From Castellaniella sp040276065 (GTDB lineage: Bacteria; Pseudomonadota; Gammaproteobacteria; Burkholderiales; Burkholderiaceae_B): a DNA stretch of 64,000 nucleotides. Location of the stretch: positions 1 to 64,000 of the forward strand of contig NZ_JBELOI010000010.1 of assembly GCF_040276065.1 (NCBI RefSeq), read 5' to 3'. The translations under genes and the position numbers were made by a program. Below the pieces are notes generated by a model. The model worked only from the letters and a program-made list of their open reading frames with translations, was not told where the DNA came from and searched no databases. Positions 1 to 6,914 of this stretch are shown here, in pieces (within the stretch, counting starts at the first letter, position 1; every line of letters begins with the position of its first letter).

Positions 1-27
1 CATCCCGCGTCCCGGCGGTGCGCGTCA

Positions 28-73
28 ACCGCTCAAGATAGTTGTCGTCCACCGCTCAAGATAATTGTCGTCG
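28..73. repeat. Imperfect 23-bp tandem duplication
   Basis: Two adjacent 23-bp units (28-50 and 51-73) share the core ACCGCTCAAGATA followed by TTGTCGTC and differ at two positions. The unit is not a multiple of three and lies across the 3' end of the neighbouring minus-strand gene, so it changed that gene's C-terminus. It looks like a small local duplication and not an iteron array. Confidence 0.6.
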
Positions 74-388
74 TCCATTCTCCATTGCTGCGCTGATGGC
101 TGCTCGGATTCTGCCCTGATCTCCATCAGCAAGGGAATCGCCCTCGCAATCCACGAAAAACGAGAGAACCTCTCCGCATGCATCCTTGTATATGCCCGAC
201 ACATCGGTAAAGTGCTTCTCCAGCCAGTCCAGTTGCTCCGCATCCTTCCTCAGCGCCTGTATCTCAGGTGATTGCAGGACGGCTTGTTCGACACGATCAA
301 TTGCTGCCATGACGCCCAGTTTTTCATGGTGAATAGCCTGGGCAATCTTCATCTTGTCGCGGTCCGACAGCACGGTTTCAGTGGTCAT
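56..388 (-). CDS. Small hypothetical protein of the integrated element
   Basis: Predicted 110-residue acidic, helical protein starting MTTETVLSDRD. An AGGA ribosome-binding site lies about 8 nt before the ATG at 388. I do not recognise a family and see no signal peptide, membrane segment or metal motif. It is the last gene of a three-gene minus-strand run (976 to 56), 19 nt after its neighbour. Its stop lies inside the tandem duplication at 28-73, so the C-terminus may be altered relative to relatives. The context (next to an integrase and a tRNA) suggests a phage or genomic-island accessory gene. Confidence 0.6.
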   Translation of the reverse strand: MTTETVLSDRDKMKIAQAIHHEKLGVMAAIDRVEQAVLQSPEIQALRKDAEQLDWLEKHFTDVSGIYKDACGEVLSFFVDCEGDSLADGDQGRIRAAISAAMENGRRQLS

Positions 389-407
389 GATTGGGTTCCT
401 GTACTCA

Positions 408-776
408 CTACCAAGCCCGCCAAGCCATCACCGGCCGCTTAGTTTTCTTGTTCAGCACGACGGCGCCGGCCTTGTCGACCTTCGTGTCGCGCACCATCAC
501 TTTCAATCGCGCCGCCCGGGTCGTGCGGTTCGCCAGATCAATCCAGTCCTCGCAATACTGCGGGGCAGAGAAGGGGGACGAGATCTGCCGGGCGCGGCCC
601 TTTGTGAAAATCCGTTCGGCTTCACTGGCGCGCCACGCCTCGATTTCCTCGGACGTCAGGCGGTGGTCACCTTGGCTCCGGGGGGGGGGCTCTTTTTGGC
701 TGCCAGAGCTTTTGCCAGCGGCTCGGTCATGCCGAATACGCAGAATGCGGACATGGGGGGTCTCCTGATCCGTCAA
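408..776 (-). CDS. Hypothetical element-borne protein (TTG start)
   Basis: Predicted 122-residue, very basic, Arg/Lys-rich protein with no family I can name. The only plausible start is TTG at 776, which overlaps the TGA of the upstream gene (TTGA at 773-776), so translational coupling is likely. A helical stretch around residues 40-65 (EEIEAWRASEAERIF) and a basic C-terminus would suit nucleic-acid binding, but this is inference only. A long open frame on the opposite strand covers the same DNA. I prefer the minus-strand reading because of the coupling and the shared direction of its neighbours. Confidence 0.5.
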   Translation of the reverse strand: MTDQETPHVRILRIRHDRAAGKSSGSQKEPPPRSQGDHRLTSEEIEAWRASEAERIFTKGRARQISSPFSAPQYCEDWIDLANRTTRAARLKVMVRDTKVDKAGAVVLNKKTKRPVMAWRAW

Positions 777-976
777 AACGGTATTGGGTTGTGGTGCTGC
801 GTGAACTCAACATCGACCCGCTTTGCGACGCCTACCGACTGCAGGACAACGAATTCCCGCCCAGTGTTCTGAGCTGCCAATCGCTTTGCCTCGGCGACGG
901 CGGAATCGAGGCTGGTGTGCTTGTGTTGCGGCGTGCCACCCTGTGGGCACCAGACCATCCAAAATCCTTCATCCAT
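773..976 (-). CDS. Small hypothetical protein, first gene of island operon
   Basis: Predicted 67-residue protein starting MDEGFWMVWCPQ, with an AGGAG ribosome-binding site just before the ATG at 976. The central part (residues 20-45) is a probable helix followed by a short strand. This layout is common in small phage-type accessory proteins, but I recognise no family. It leads the three-gene minus-strand operon and its stop overlaps the next start by four bases. The promoter should lie in 977-1060, where a CACCC/GGGTG dyad (1001-1017) is visible. Confidence 0.55.
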   Translation of the reverse strand: MDEGFWMVWCPQGGTPQHKHTSLDSAVAEAKRLAAQNTGREFVVLQSVGVAKRVDVEFTQHHNPIPF

Positions 977-1071
977 CTTGTTCTCCTATTCGTTGTCACA
1001 CCCACTTAAACCCGGGTGATATATGTGTTAAAAAGGATTTGTTCCCATTCAGGGGATCAAAGGAGGTCGCC

Positions 1072-1119
1072 ATGACCAAAATTTTGAACGCCCCTGATTC
1101 CAGTGCCGATAGCAAGTAA
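1072..1119 (+). other. Possible 15-codon ORF with a perfect Shine-Dalgarno
   Basis: An exact AGGAGGT lies 5 nt before ATG at 1072, and the frame runs 15 codons (MTKILNAPDSSADSK) to TAA. The same frame continues past this TAA and a nearby TGA with a protein-like stretch up to TAA at about 1237. It could therefore be a leader peptide or the start of a gene decayed by nonsense mutations. It heads the plus-strand transcript that ends at the terminator at 1299-1331. Confidence 0.25.
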
Positions 1120-1160
1120 TCCTTGTGATTCGTGTCAGCAACTAGGGGGGATAATGCGGT

Positions 1161-1331
1161 GGCTCGGGAGAGGAAATCCCTCTCAGCCAAGCTCGGGCAA
1201 CGAGAAATCCTCGTCACCTTGCTTCCGGGAATCTAAGTGTGTGCTGAGCGCGCAATCCGTTGTACGCTGGATGCTTAGAGCCATCGTTTGAGTAGACGGC
1301 CAGGCCGGGAAATCCCCGATCTGGCTTTTTT
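1161..1331 (+). ncRNA. Putative structured RNA with three AAATC-loop hairpins
   Basis: Three plus-strand hairpins share the same five-base loop AAATC. The first, 1161-1188, has arms GAGAGG/CCTCTC extended by GGCT/AGCC. The second, 1200-1214, has arms ACGAG/CTCGT. The third, 1299-1325, is an 11-bp arm pair followed by T6. The last is a canonical intrinsic terminator, so a plus-strand transcript ends here. No good protein reading covers the region. I infer a small RNA or structured leader of the element; family unknown, 5' end not defined. Confidence 0.35.
1299..1331 (+). terminator. Rho-independent terminator
   Basis: The stem GCCAGGCCGGG pairs with CCCG-AT-CTGGC around an AAATC loop (one wobble, one mismatch) and is followed directly by six T residues (1326-1331). 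It terminates the plus-strand transcript of the 1072-1290 region. Confidence 0.75.
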
Positions 1332-1525
1332 GTTGCTTGCGCACCCTTGTTCGCTTCCGTAAGCCCCCGGATGAAGGCTTGCCAAAGCGGCCTGTTGCCA
1401 GGCCCTTGGTTACTGCTCACCCCAGTTGCACAACACCCTGCTTAGCAGGCTTGCAATGGTGGTGGATTCCGGACTGCTCCCGGTGGTCATCTGCTCAGAT
1501 ACCCGCCTCTGGCTGATTACAGGCG

Positions 1526-1557
1526 TTCCAATTCCCCCGAATTCGACGGAATTGGAA
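1526..1557. repeat. Perfect 10-bp inverted repeat in the gene-free stretch
   Basis: TTCCAATTCC (1526-1535) and GGAATTGGAA (1548-1557) are exact inverted repeats separated by 12 nt, which themselves contain GAATTC. There is no T-run, so an operator or recombinase/excisionase site is likelier than a terminator. The rest of 977-1709 holds only the RNA features above and no convincing gene. Confidence 0.5.
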
Positions 1558-1709
1558 TCCCCGGCTGGCTGCTGTGCTGCGTCTTTATCAGGACATCAGC
1601 GCCTGGCCGGCTTTCATGGGTTTGTCTTCTGCCCCCATGCAGTCGGGCAGCCGCGCAATCGCTCAACCTGCCCACACACAGGACGCACAAGCATAAGGGG
1701 CCGACGCCC

Positions 1710-2417
1710 TTGAAGCCAGCAACGAAGAACCGCTATCTGGCCACCATCCGCACGATGCTGAACATGTGCGTCACCTGGGGCTGGATCGTGCGCGCCCCGC
1801 ACTTGCCGGCCATGAAGGAGCCCAAGCGCCGCATCCGCTGGATCACACATGAGCAAGCCCAGAGGCTAATCGAGGCGATCCCGCAGCAATGGTTAAGGGG
1901 CGCCTGCATCCTCGGTTTTGCCACGGGCATGCGCGAGGATGAGCTGTACGGCCTGGAATGGCCGCAGATCAACTTGCGGAATCGGTCAGCATGGGTCGAA
2001 GGCGATCAGGCGAAGTCGGGCCGCGCGCGGGCGATCCCGTTGAATGCCGACGCTCTGGCCGTGCTGAAAAGGCCACAGCGCAAGGATGGCTACGTCCTGA
2101 CCCGCAACGGCAAGCGCATCAACGGCGGCGACGACCGGATGTTCGCCAAGGCGTGCGCGGACGCGGGGATCAAGAATTTCCGATTCCATGACATCCGACA
2201 CACCTGGGCAAGCTGGCACGCCCAAGCCGGAACTCCTCTGCTGGTGCTGCAAAAGCTGGGCGGATGGGAGACGTTGGAGATGGTGATGAAGTACGCGCAC
2301 CTGGCGCCCAGCCACCTGGCCGACCACGCGGACGCGGTCACGTTTTGGTCACACGATCCCGAAGCGGAAAAAGAAAACGGCAACCAGGATTGCGCCCTGG
2401 ATGCCGTATCAGCTTGA
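1710..2417 (+). pseudogene. 5'-truncated phage-type tyrosine integrase
   Basis: The 235-residue frame starts at a TTG inside the end of the core-binding domain and carries an apparently intact catalytic domain. Visible are Arg75 (GMREDEL), HDIR with His160 and Arg163, Trp186 (LGGWETL) and the nucleophile Tyr195 (MKYAHL). Integrases of this family are usually about 330 residues, so roughly 90-100 N-terminal residues (arm-binding and most of the core-binding domain) are missing. No reading frame upstream restores them. The gene ends 14 nt from the 3' end of tRNA-Ser, the usual att position. Most likely an inactive remnant of the element's integrase. Confidence 0.8.
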
Positions 2418-2429
2418 TTCTATTGGTAT

Positions 2430-2522
<93 letters not shown>

Positions 2523-2615
2523 GGGTACGACGCATTGCGAGTCGAGTCGCGCATCTTAGCATAAATCGAGAGCCTCGGCCCCGCGCCGGCGGCCGGGGCG
2601 CCCTCACCCCGTTCG

Positions 2616-3959
2616 CTATGTGGAGATCCGCTCGAGCCCGCCCATATAGGGCCGCAGCGCCTCCGGCACGACGATGCTGCCGTCGGCCTGCTGGTAGTTT
2701 TCCAGCACGGCGACCAGGGCGCGGCCTACCGCCAGCCCGGACCCGTTCAAGGTGTGCAGGTATTCGGGCTTGGCCTTCGGGCCTTCCGGACGGAAACGCC
2801 CCTGCAGGCGCCGCGCCTGGAAATCCAGGCAATTGGATACCGAGGAGATCTCGCGCCAGGTATCCTGCGCGGGCAACCAAACCTCGAGGTCGTAGGTCTT
2901 GGCCGAACCGAAACCCATGTCGCCCGCGCACAGCAGCACCACCCGGTATGGTAGCCGCAAGGCCTGGAGCACATGCTCGGCGTGGCCGACCATCTCGTCC
3001 AGGGCCTCCCAGGAGCGCTCGGGATGAACGATCTGGACCATCTCGACCTTGTCGAACTGATGCTGGCGAATAATGCCGCGCAGGTCGCGTCCACCGCTGC
3101 CCGCCTCGGAGCGAAAGCACGGCGTGTGCGCGGTCAGCCGCAGAGGCAGGTCGCGGGCCTCGACAATGGTGTCGCGCACGGTGCCGGTCAAAGGGATCTC
3201 GGCCGTGGAGATCAGGTATAGGTCCTCGGCCGGGCCATCGTCGTCCTCGTCGGGCGTGCTGCCCTGCCCGCCCTTGGTCACCCAGAACATGTCGTCCTTG
3301 AACTTGGGCAACTGGCCGGTGCCAAACAGCGTGGAGCCATTGACGATGTAGGGGGTGTAGCACTCGGTATAGCCGTGCTCGCCGGTCTGCAGGTCCAGCA
3401 TGAATTGCGCCAGCGCGCGGTGCAGGCGCGCGATGGGGCCGCGCAGCATCATGAAGCGCGCGCCCACCAACCGACGCGCGGATTCGAAGTCCAGGCCGAA
3501 AGGCTCGGCCAGGGCCACATGGTCGCGCGGCTCGAACCCCAGGGCCGCGGGATTGCCGCTCGCATCGGCGGCGCCGGGCAGCCAGCGCCGCACCTCGACG
3601 TTGTCGGCCTCAGAGGCGCCATCGGGCACGCTGTCATGGGGCAGGTTGGGAATGGTCATGAGCCAGTCGGACAATTCCTGCTGGACCGCCGCCAGATCGT
3701 GCTCCAGCGTCTTGAGATGCTCCGGGATCGCCTGGGACTCGGCCAGGATGGCGGACGCGTCCTCACCCTTGGCCTTCAGCTGGCCGATCTGTTTGGCCAG
3801 CGCATTGCGCCGAGCCTGCAATTCCTCGGTGCGGACCTGGGCGGTCTTGCGCCGGGCCTCGAGGGCATGATAGCGGTCGGTGTCGAATGACAGGCCGCGT
3901 CGCGCCAGGGCGCCGACGACGCGCGGCAGGTCTTTGCGCAACAAATTGGGATCAAGCAT
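2616..3959 (-). CDS. serS: Seryl-tRNA synthetase
   Basis: Cytoplasmic class II aminoacyl-tRNA synthetase that charges tRNA-Ser with serine. The 447 residues are full length. Residues 1-110 form the N-terminal domain with the long antiparallel coiled coil that contacts the tRNA variable arm. Motif 2 is seen in FRSEAGSGGRDLRGIIR and motif 3 in LAVGRALVAVLENYQ near the C-terminus. The ATG at 3959 gives the standard MLDPNLLRKD start. tRNA-Ser(CGA) follows directly downstream on the same strand, so enzyme and substrate could share a transcript. A GC-rich dyad at about 2575-2600 separates them. Confidence 0.97.
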   Translation of the reverse strand: MLDPNLLRKDLPRVVGALARRGLSFDTDRYHALEARRKTAQVRTEELQARRNALAKQIGQLKAKGEDASAILAESQAIPEHLKTLEHDLAAVQQELSDWLMTIPNLPHDSVPDGASEADNVEVRRWLPGAADASGNPAALGFEPRDHVALAEPFGLDFESARRLVGARFMMLRGPIARLHRALAQFMLDLQTGEHGYTECYTPYIVNGSTLFGTGQLPKFKDDMFWVTKGGQGSTPDEDDDGPAEDLYLISTAEIPLTGTVRDTIVEARDLPLRLTAHTPCFRSEAGSGGRDLRGIIRQHQFDKVEMVQIVHPERSWEALDEMVGHAEHVLQALRLPYRVVLLCAGDMGFGSAKTYDLEVWLPAQDTWREISSVSNCLDFQARRLQGRFRPEGPKAKPEYLHTLNGSGLAVGRALVAVLENYQQADGSIVVPEALRPYMGGLERIST

Positions 3960-4182
3960 GATGGTGAGCCGGGAACAGAGGGATGAGAGGGAAAGACCGT
4001 ATTGTATTAAAACTGCAGAGGCATCTTGCAGGCCGCCGCATAAATGGCTGAAACGACTCGATCAACACCCCCACCCCACCCGCCCATCTCCGACCGCGTC
4101 CGCCTTATCGCCGCCGCCGGACGGTATCCACAATCCTGGAAAACGGCGGCGTTGTGACACGCCGGCTTGTCACTTATCCAGA

Positions 4183-4221
4183 ACCACGGCGATACCCTGC
4201 GGTTGAGTATCGCCGTGGTTT
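4183..4221. terminator. Long perfect hairpin between a membrane-protein gene and serS
   Basis: AACCACGGCGATAC (4183-4196) and GTATCGCCGTGGTT (4208-4221) form a perfect 14-bp stem with an 11-nt loop. It lies about 60 nt after the stop of the 4284-4685 gene and upstream of serS. The T-run is weak on both strands, so terminator function is probable but not certain. No gene is seen in the rest of 3960-4283, which must also hold the serS promoter. Confidence 0.5.
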
Positions 4222-4283
4222 GCGCCTTTGTCTGTACAGCGCATTCATCCGAATTTGAATCTACGGATGAACCGAGCAGGACA

Positions 4284-4685
4284 CTAGACGTTACCGTCCG
4301 CCGAGGCCGGGTTGCCTGCCAGCACCTTCTCGACGCACAACCCTGCGGCGCCCCTGACGGGTTTCTCCATGTTTGCAAAGGTTACCCAGCCGCCTTTCTC
4401 AATGAAGCTGTCCTGCTTCCAGGAGTCGATCTCCTTGAGCTGCGTGACTTGATACTCTGCGTCGGGTGCGGCGAGGAAGCGGTTGGCACAAATATTGGCG
4501 GCCAGTTTGGCGACGGCATTTTGGGACGAGGTCTCAACCTGTTCCGCGGCCGTGCTGCCGGTCACCCATCCACCGACGGTGAATCCGACGACCATTGTCA
4601 AAGCGGCGACGCCTACGCTGGACCAGAACCAGATCGTCTTTGAAGGTCGGTATTGATCCAGGGCGTGCATCATTTCGTTGGACAT
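4284..4685 (-). CDS. Hypothetical single-pass membrane protein
   Basis: Predicted 133-residue protein with one hydrophobic segment at about residues 18-42 (IWFWSSVGVAALTMVVGFTVGG) and a soluble C-terminal domain of about 90 residues. That domain contains two cysteines (in NICANRF and GLCVEKV) that could form a disulfide if it faces the periplasm. A strong ribosome-binding site (GGAGAATAAAC) precedes the ATG at 4685. I do not recognise a family with confidence. It stands alone between serS and rarA, with 268 nt of featureless DNA upstream. Confidence 0.7.
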   Translation of the reverse strand: MSNEMMHALDQYRPSKTIWFWSSVGVAALTMVVGFTVGGWVTGSTAAEQVETSSQNAVAKLAANICANRFLAAPDAEYQVTQLKEIDSWKQDSFIEKGGWVTFANMEKPVRGAAGLCVEKVLAGNPASADGNV

Positions 4686-4953
4686 GTTTATTCTCCTCGA
4701 GGTGGTGAATCACCCTTTGGCGGAACTGAAGACAGCGATCTAAAAATGACCCATCAATTCACTGCGTGAAAAACATCGACCATCGATCTCAGACTATGCC
4801 GTATTGGGTGTTCCGTTCAAAAGGGACTGATTTTCATTGTACAGAGGCGGTCACTCGTTGAAAGGCGCACTTACAACTTCGCGTCCCCAGGATTTCCCTA
4901 GGGGCGATTTCAGGCAACGACTTGTTTTTCGAGGGGCTCGCGACCGTCCAGCG

Positions 4954-6294
4954 CTATTTCGCATCCTCATCGAGCTTGCGCAGGAACGCCATTTTCTCGG
5001 CGATCTTGACCTCGAGGCCGCGCGGGGCAGGCTGGTACCAGGCAGGATCCGAAACACCATCGGGCAGGTAGGTTTCGCCCGCCGCATAGGCGTTGGGCTC
5101 GTCGTGGGCGTACCGGTACTCATGCCCATAGCCCAGTTCCTTCATGAGCTTGGTCGGGGCGTTGCGCAAGTGCACAGGCACCTCGCGGCTCTTGTCCTGC
5201 CGCACGAAGGCGCGCGCCTGGTTGTAGGCCATGTAGCCCGCGTTGCTCTTGGCGGCGATGGCCAGATAGATCACAGCCTGGCCCAGCGCCAGCTCGCCCT
5301 CGGGCGAGCCCAGGCGCTCGTAGGTGGCGGCCGCGTCGTTGGCGATTTGCAGCGCACGCGGATCGGCCAGGCCAATGTCCTCCCAGGCCATGCGCACGAT
5401 GCGCCGCACCAGATAGCGCGGATCGGCGCCGCCGTCGAGCATGCGGCACAGCCAGTACAGCGCGGCGTCGGGGTGCGAGCCGCGCACCGATTTGTGCAGG
5501 GCCGAGATCTGGTCGTAGAATTGGTCGCCGCCCTTGTCAAAGCGGCGCGCGTTCAGCGTCAGGACCTCTTGCACGAACGCCGCGTCTACCCGGCTGGTCC
5601 CGACCGCGCCGGCGGCAATGCCGGTCTGCTCCAGCAGATTCAACAGACGCCGGGCATCGCCGTCGGCCAGATCGACCAGCGCATCAATCGCGGCATCATC
5701 CAGCTCGAGGTCCGGCAAGGCCCGAGCACGCGTACGGGCGAGAAGCTCACGCAGTTCGTCCTCGGACAGGGCCTTCAGCACATAGACCTGGGCACGCGAC
5801 AGCAGCGCGGAATTCACCTCGAAGGACGGGTTTTCAGTGGTCGCACCGATGAAAGTGACCAGGCCCGACTCGGCGTACGGCAGCAAGGCGTCTTGCTGGG
5901 ACTTGTTGAAACGATGGATCTCGTCGACGAACAGGATGGTGCGCCGGCCCATGGCCTGGTGCTGCTGCGCCCGCTCGATGGCCGCGCGGATGTCCTTGAC
6001 GCCCGAGAACACAGCCGACAAGGCGATGAACTCGCAGTCGAAGGCATCGGCGGTGAGGCGTGCCAGCGTGGTCTTGCCCACGCCGGGCGGCCCCCAGAGG
6101 ATCATGGAGTGCGGCTTGCCGGACTGGAACGCCAGCCGCAGGGGCTTGCCCTCGCCCAGCAGGTGCGCCTGCCCGACCACCTCGTCGAGGGTGCGCGGCC
6201 GCAACGCCTCGGCAAGCGGCGCGCCGGCCGCCGCGCCTCCGCCCCCGATCGTCGCCGGCGGCCCGGCTCCCAACAGGTCGCCCTGGGTCGCCAT
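4954..6294 (-). CDS. rarA: Replication-associated recombination protein A (RarA/MgsA)
   Basis: AAA+ ATPase of the RarA/MgsA/WRNIP1 family that acts at stalled replication forks. The 446 residues match the family length. Walker A is GPPGVGKTT at about 68-76 and Walker B is LFVDEIHRFNKSQQDALL at about 120. The C-terminal half carries the family's tetramerisation region (HLRNAPTKLMKELGYGHEY, then YLPDGV). The ATG at 6294 overlaps the lolA TGA by one base (ATGA-type), so the two are translationally coupled. The ftsK-lolA-rarA order is conserved in many proteobacteria. Confidence 0.95.
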   Translation of the reverse strand: MATQGDLLGAGPPATIGGGGAAAGAPLAEALRPRTLDEVVGQAHLLGEGKPLRLAFQSGKPHSMILWGPPGVGKTTLARLTADAFDCEFIALSAVFSGVKDIRAAIERAQQHQAMGRRTILFVDEIHRFNKSQQDALLPYAESGLVTFIGATTENPSFEVNSALLSRAQVYVLKALSEDELRELLARTRARALPDLELDDAAIDALVDLADGDARRLLNLLEQTGIAAGAVGTSRVDAAFVQEVLTLNARRFDKGGDQFYDQISALHKSVRGSHPDAALYWLCRMLDGGADPRYLVRRIVRMAWEDIGLADPRALQIANDAAATYERLGSPEGELALGQAVIYLAIAAKSNAGYMAYNQARAFVRQDKSREVPVHLRNAPTKLMKELGYGHEYRYAHDEPNAYAAGETYLPDGVSDPAWYQPAPRGLEVKIAEKMAFLRKLDEDAK

Positions 6295-6914
6295 CAGTTC
6301 ATCTCGACCAGATCGACGCCCGGGGGGGTCTGGAACCGGAAACGGTCCGCCGGGAGGGTGGGGTTGGCGTGGATATCCTCGAGCCCGATGTGCGAGGTCT
6401 GGCCAAAGGCGTCCAGCAGCTCGAGGCGCCGCGGCAGGCCATCGGCAAAGCCGATGTCCACATGCACGAAGCCGGCATCACCGCCTTTGGGCAGCGCGCG
6501 CAGCCACTGCAGGCCGTCGCGATCGGGCTGGGCCTGCAGGTCGAAGGAATCCTCGAGAGCGCCCGAGCCGAACAGCAAAGCGGCCGGCGAGGCACCGATC
6601 GCCTGACGCGCGCTGCGCCGGATGACCTGCCCCAGGTCGGGATCGTACTGATAGACCGAACGGCCATCCGAGACGATCAACTGCTCGTAGGGCTTGCGCA
6701 CCTCCCAGCGGAACTTGCCGGGGCGCTGGAAAGAAAAGTCGCCGGACTGGGTCCGGCCCGCGCCCTGCCCGCCCGCCATGACCTGCTCGAACCGCCCGGT
6801 GGCGGTGTGCACGTCGGCAATGAAATCGCGCAGTTGCGTGCGGGCATCGGCCGCCAGCACCATCACCGGCAGACAGGCCAGCACAAGGCCGGAGAGCCAC
6901 GTTTTAATCGTCAT
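6294..6914 (-). CDS. lolA: Outer-membrane lipoprotein carrier protein LolA
   Basis: Periplasmic chaperone that takes lipoproteins from LolCDE and delivers them to the outer membrane. The 206-residue precursor has a Sec signal peptide (MTIKTWLSGLVLACLPVMVLA, cut near residue 21). The mature part has LolA features such as the FEQ...QSGDFSFQRPGKFRWE and YDPDLGQV segments. A longer open frame starts at 7100, but the ATG at 6914 is chosen because it gives the signal peptide. This start overlaps the last 11 bases of ftsK. Confidence 0.95.
   Translation of the reverse strand: MTIKTWLSGLVLACLPVMVLAADARTQLRDFIADVHTATGRFEQVMAGGQGAGRTQSGDFSFQRPGKFRWEVRKPYEQLIVSDGRSVYQYDPDLGQVIRRSARQAIGASPAALLFGSGALEDSFDLQAQPDRDGLQWLRALPKGGDAGFVHVDIGFADGLPRRLELLDAFGQTSHIGLEDIHANPTLPADRFRFQTPPGVDLVEMN

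Noticed and set aside
28..73. Tandem 23-bp repeat considered as an att site, CRISPR or iteron
   Set aside because: There are only two imperfect copies with no spacer and no match to the tRNA 3' end. No CRISPR array is present anywhere in the window.
1426..1713. 95-codon plus-strand frame considered as the missing integrase N-terminus
   Set aside because: Its sequence shows no core-binding-domain features and it is in a different frame from the integrase. No single frameshift restores a normal protein.
4837..6606. Very long plus-strand open frame (589 codons) opposite rarA
   Set aside because: It is an antisense shadow in high-GC DNA. Its composition is abnormal for a protein and rarA on the other strand is fully conserved.
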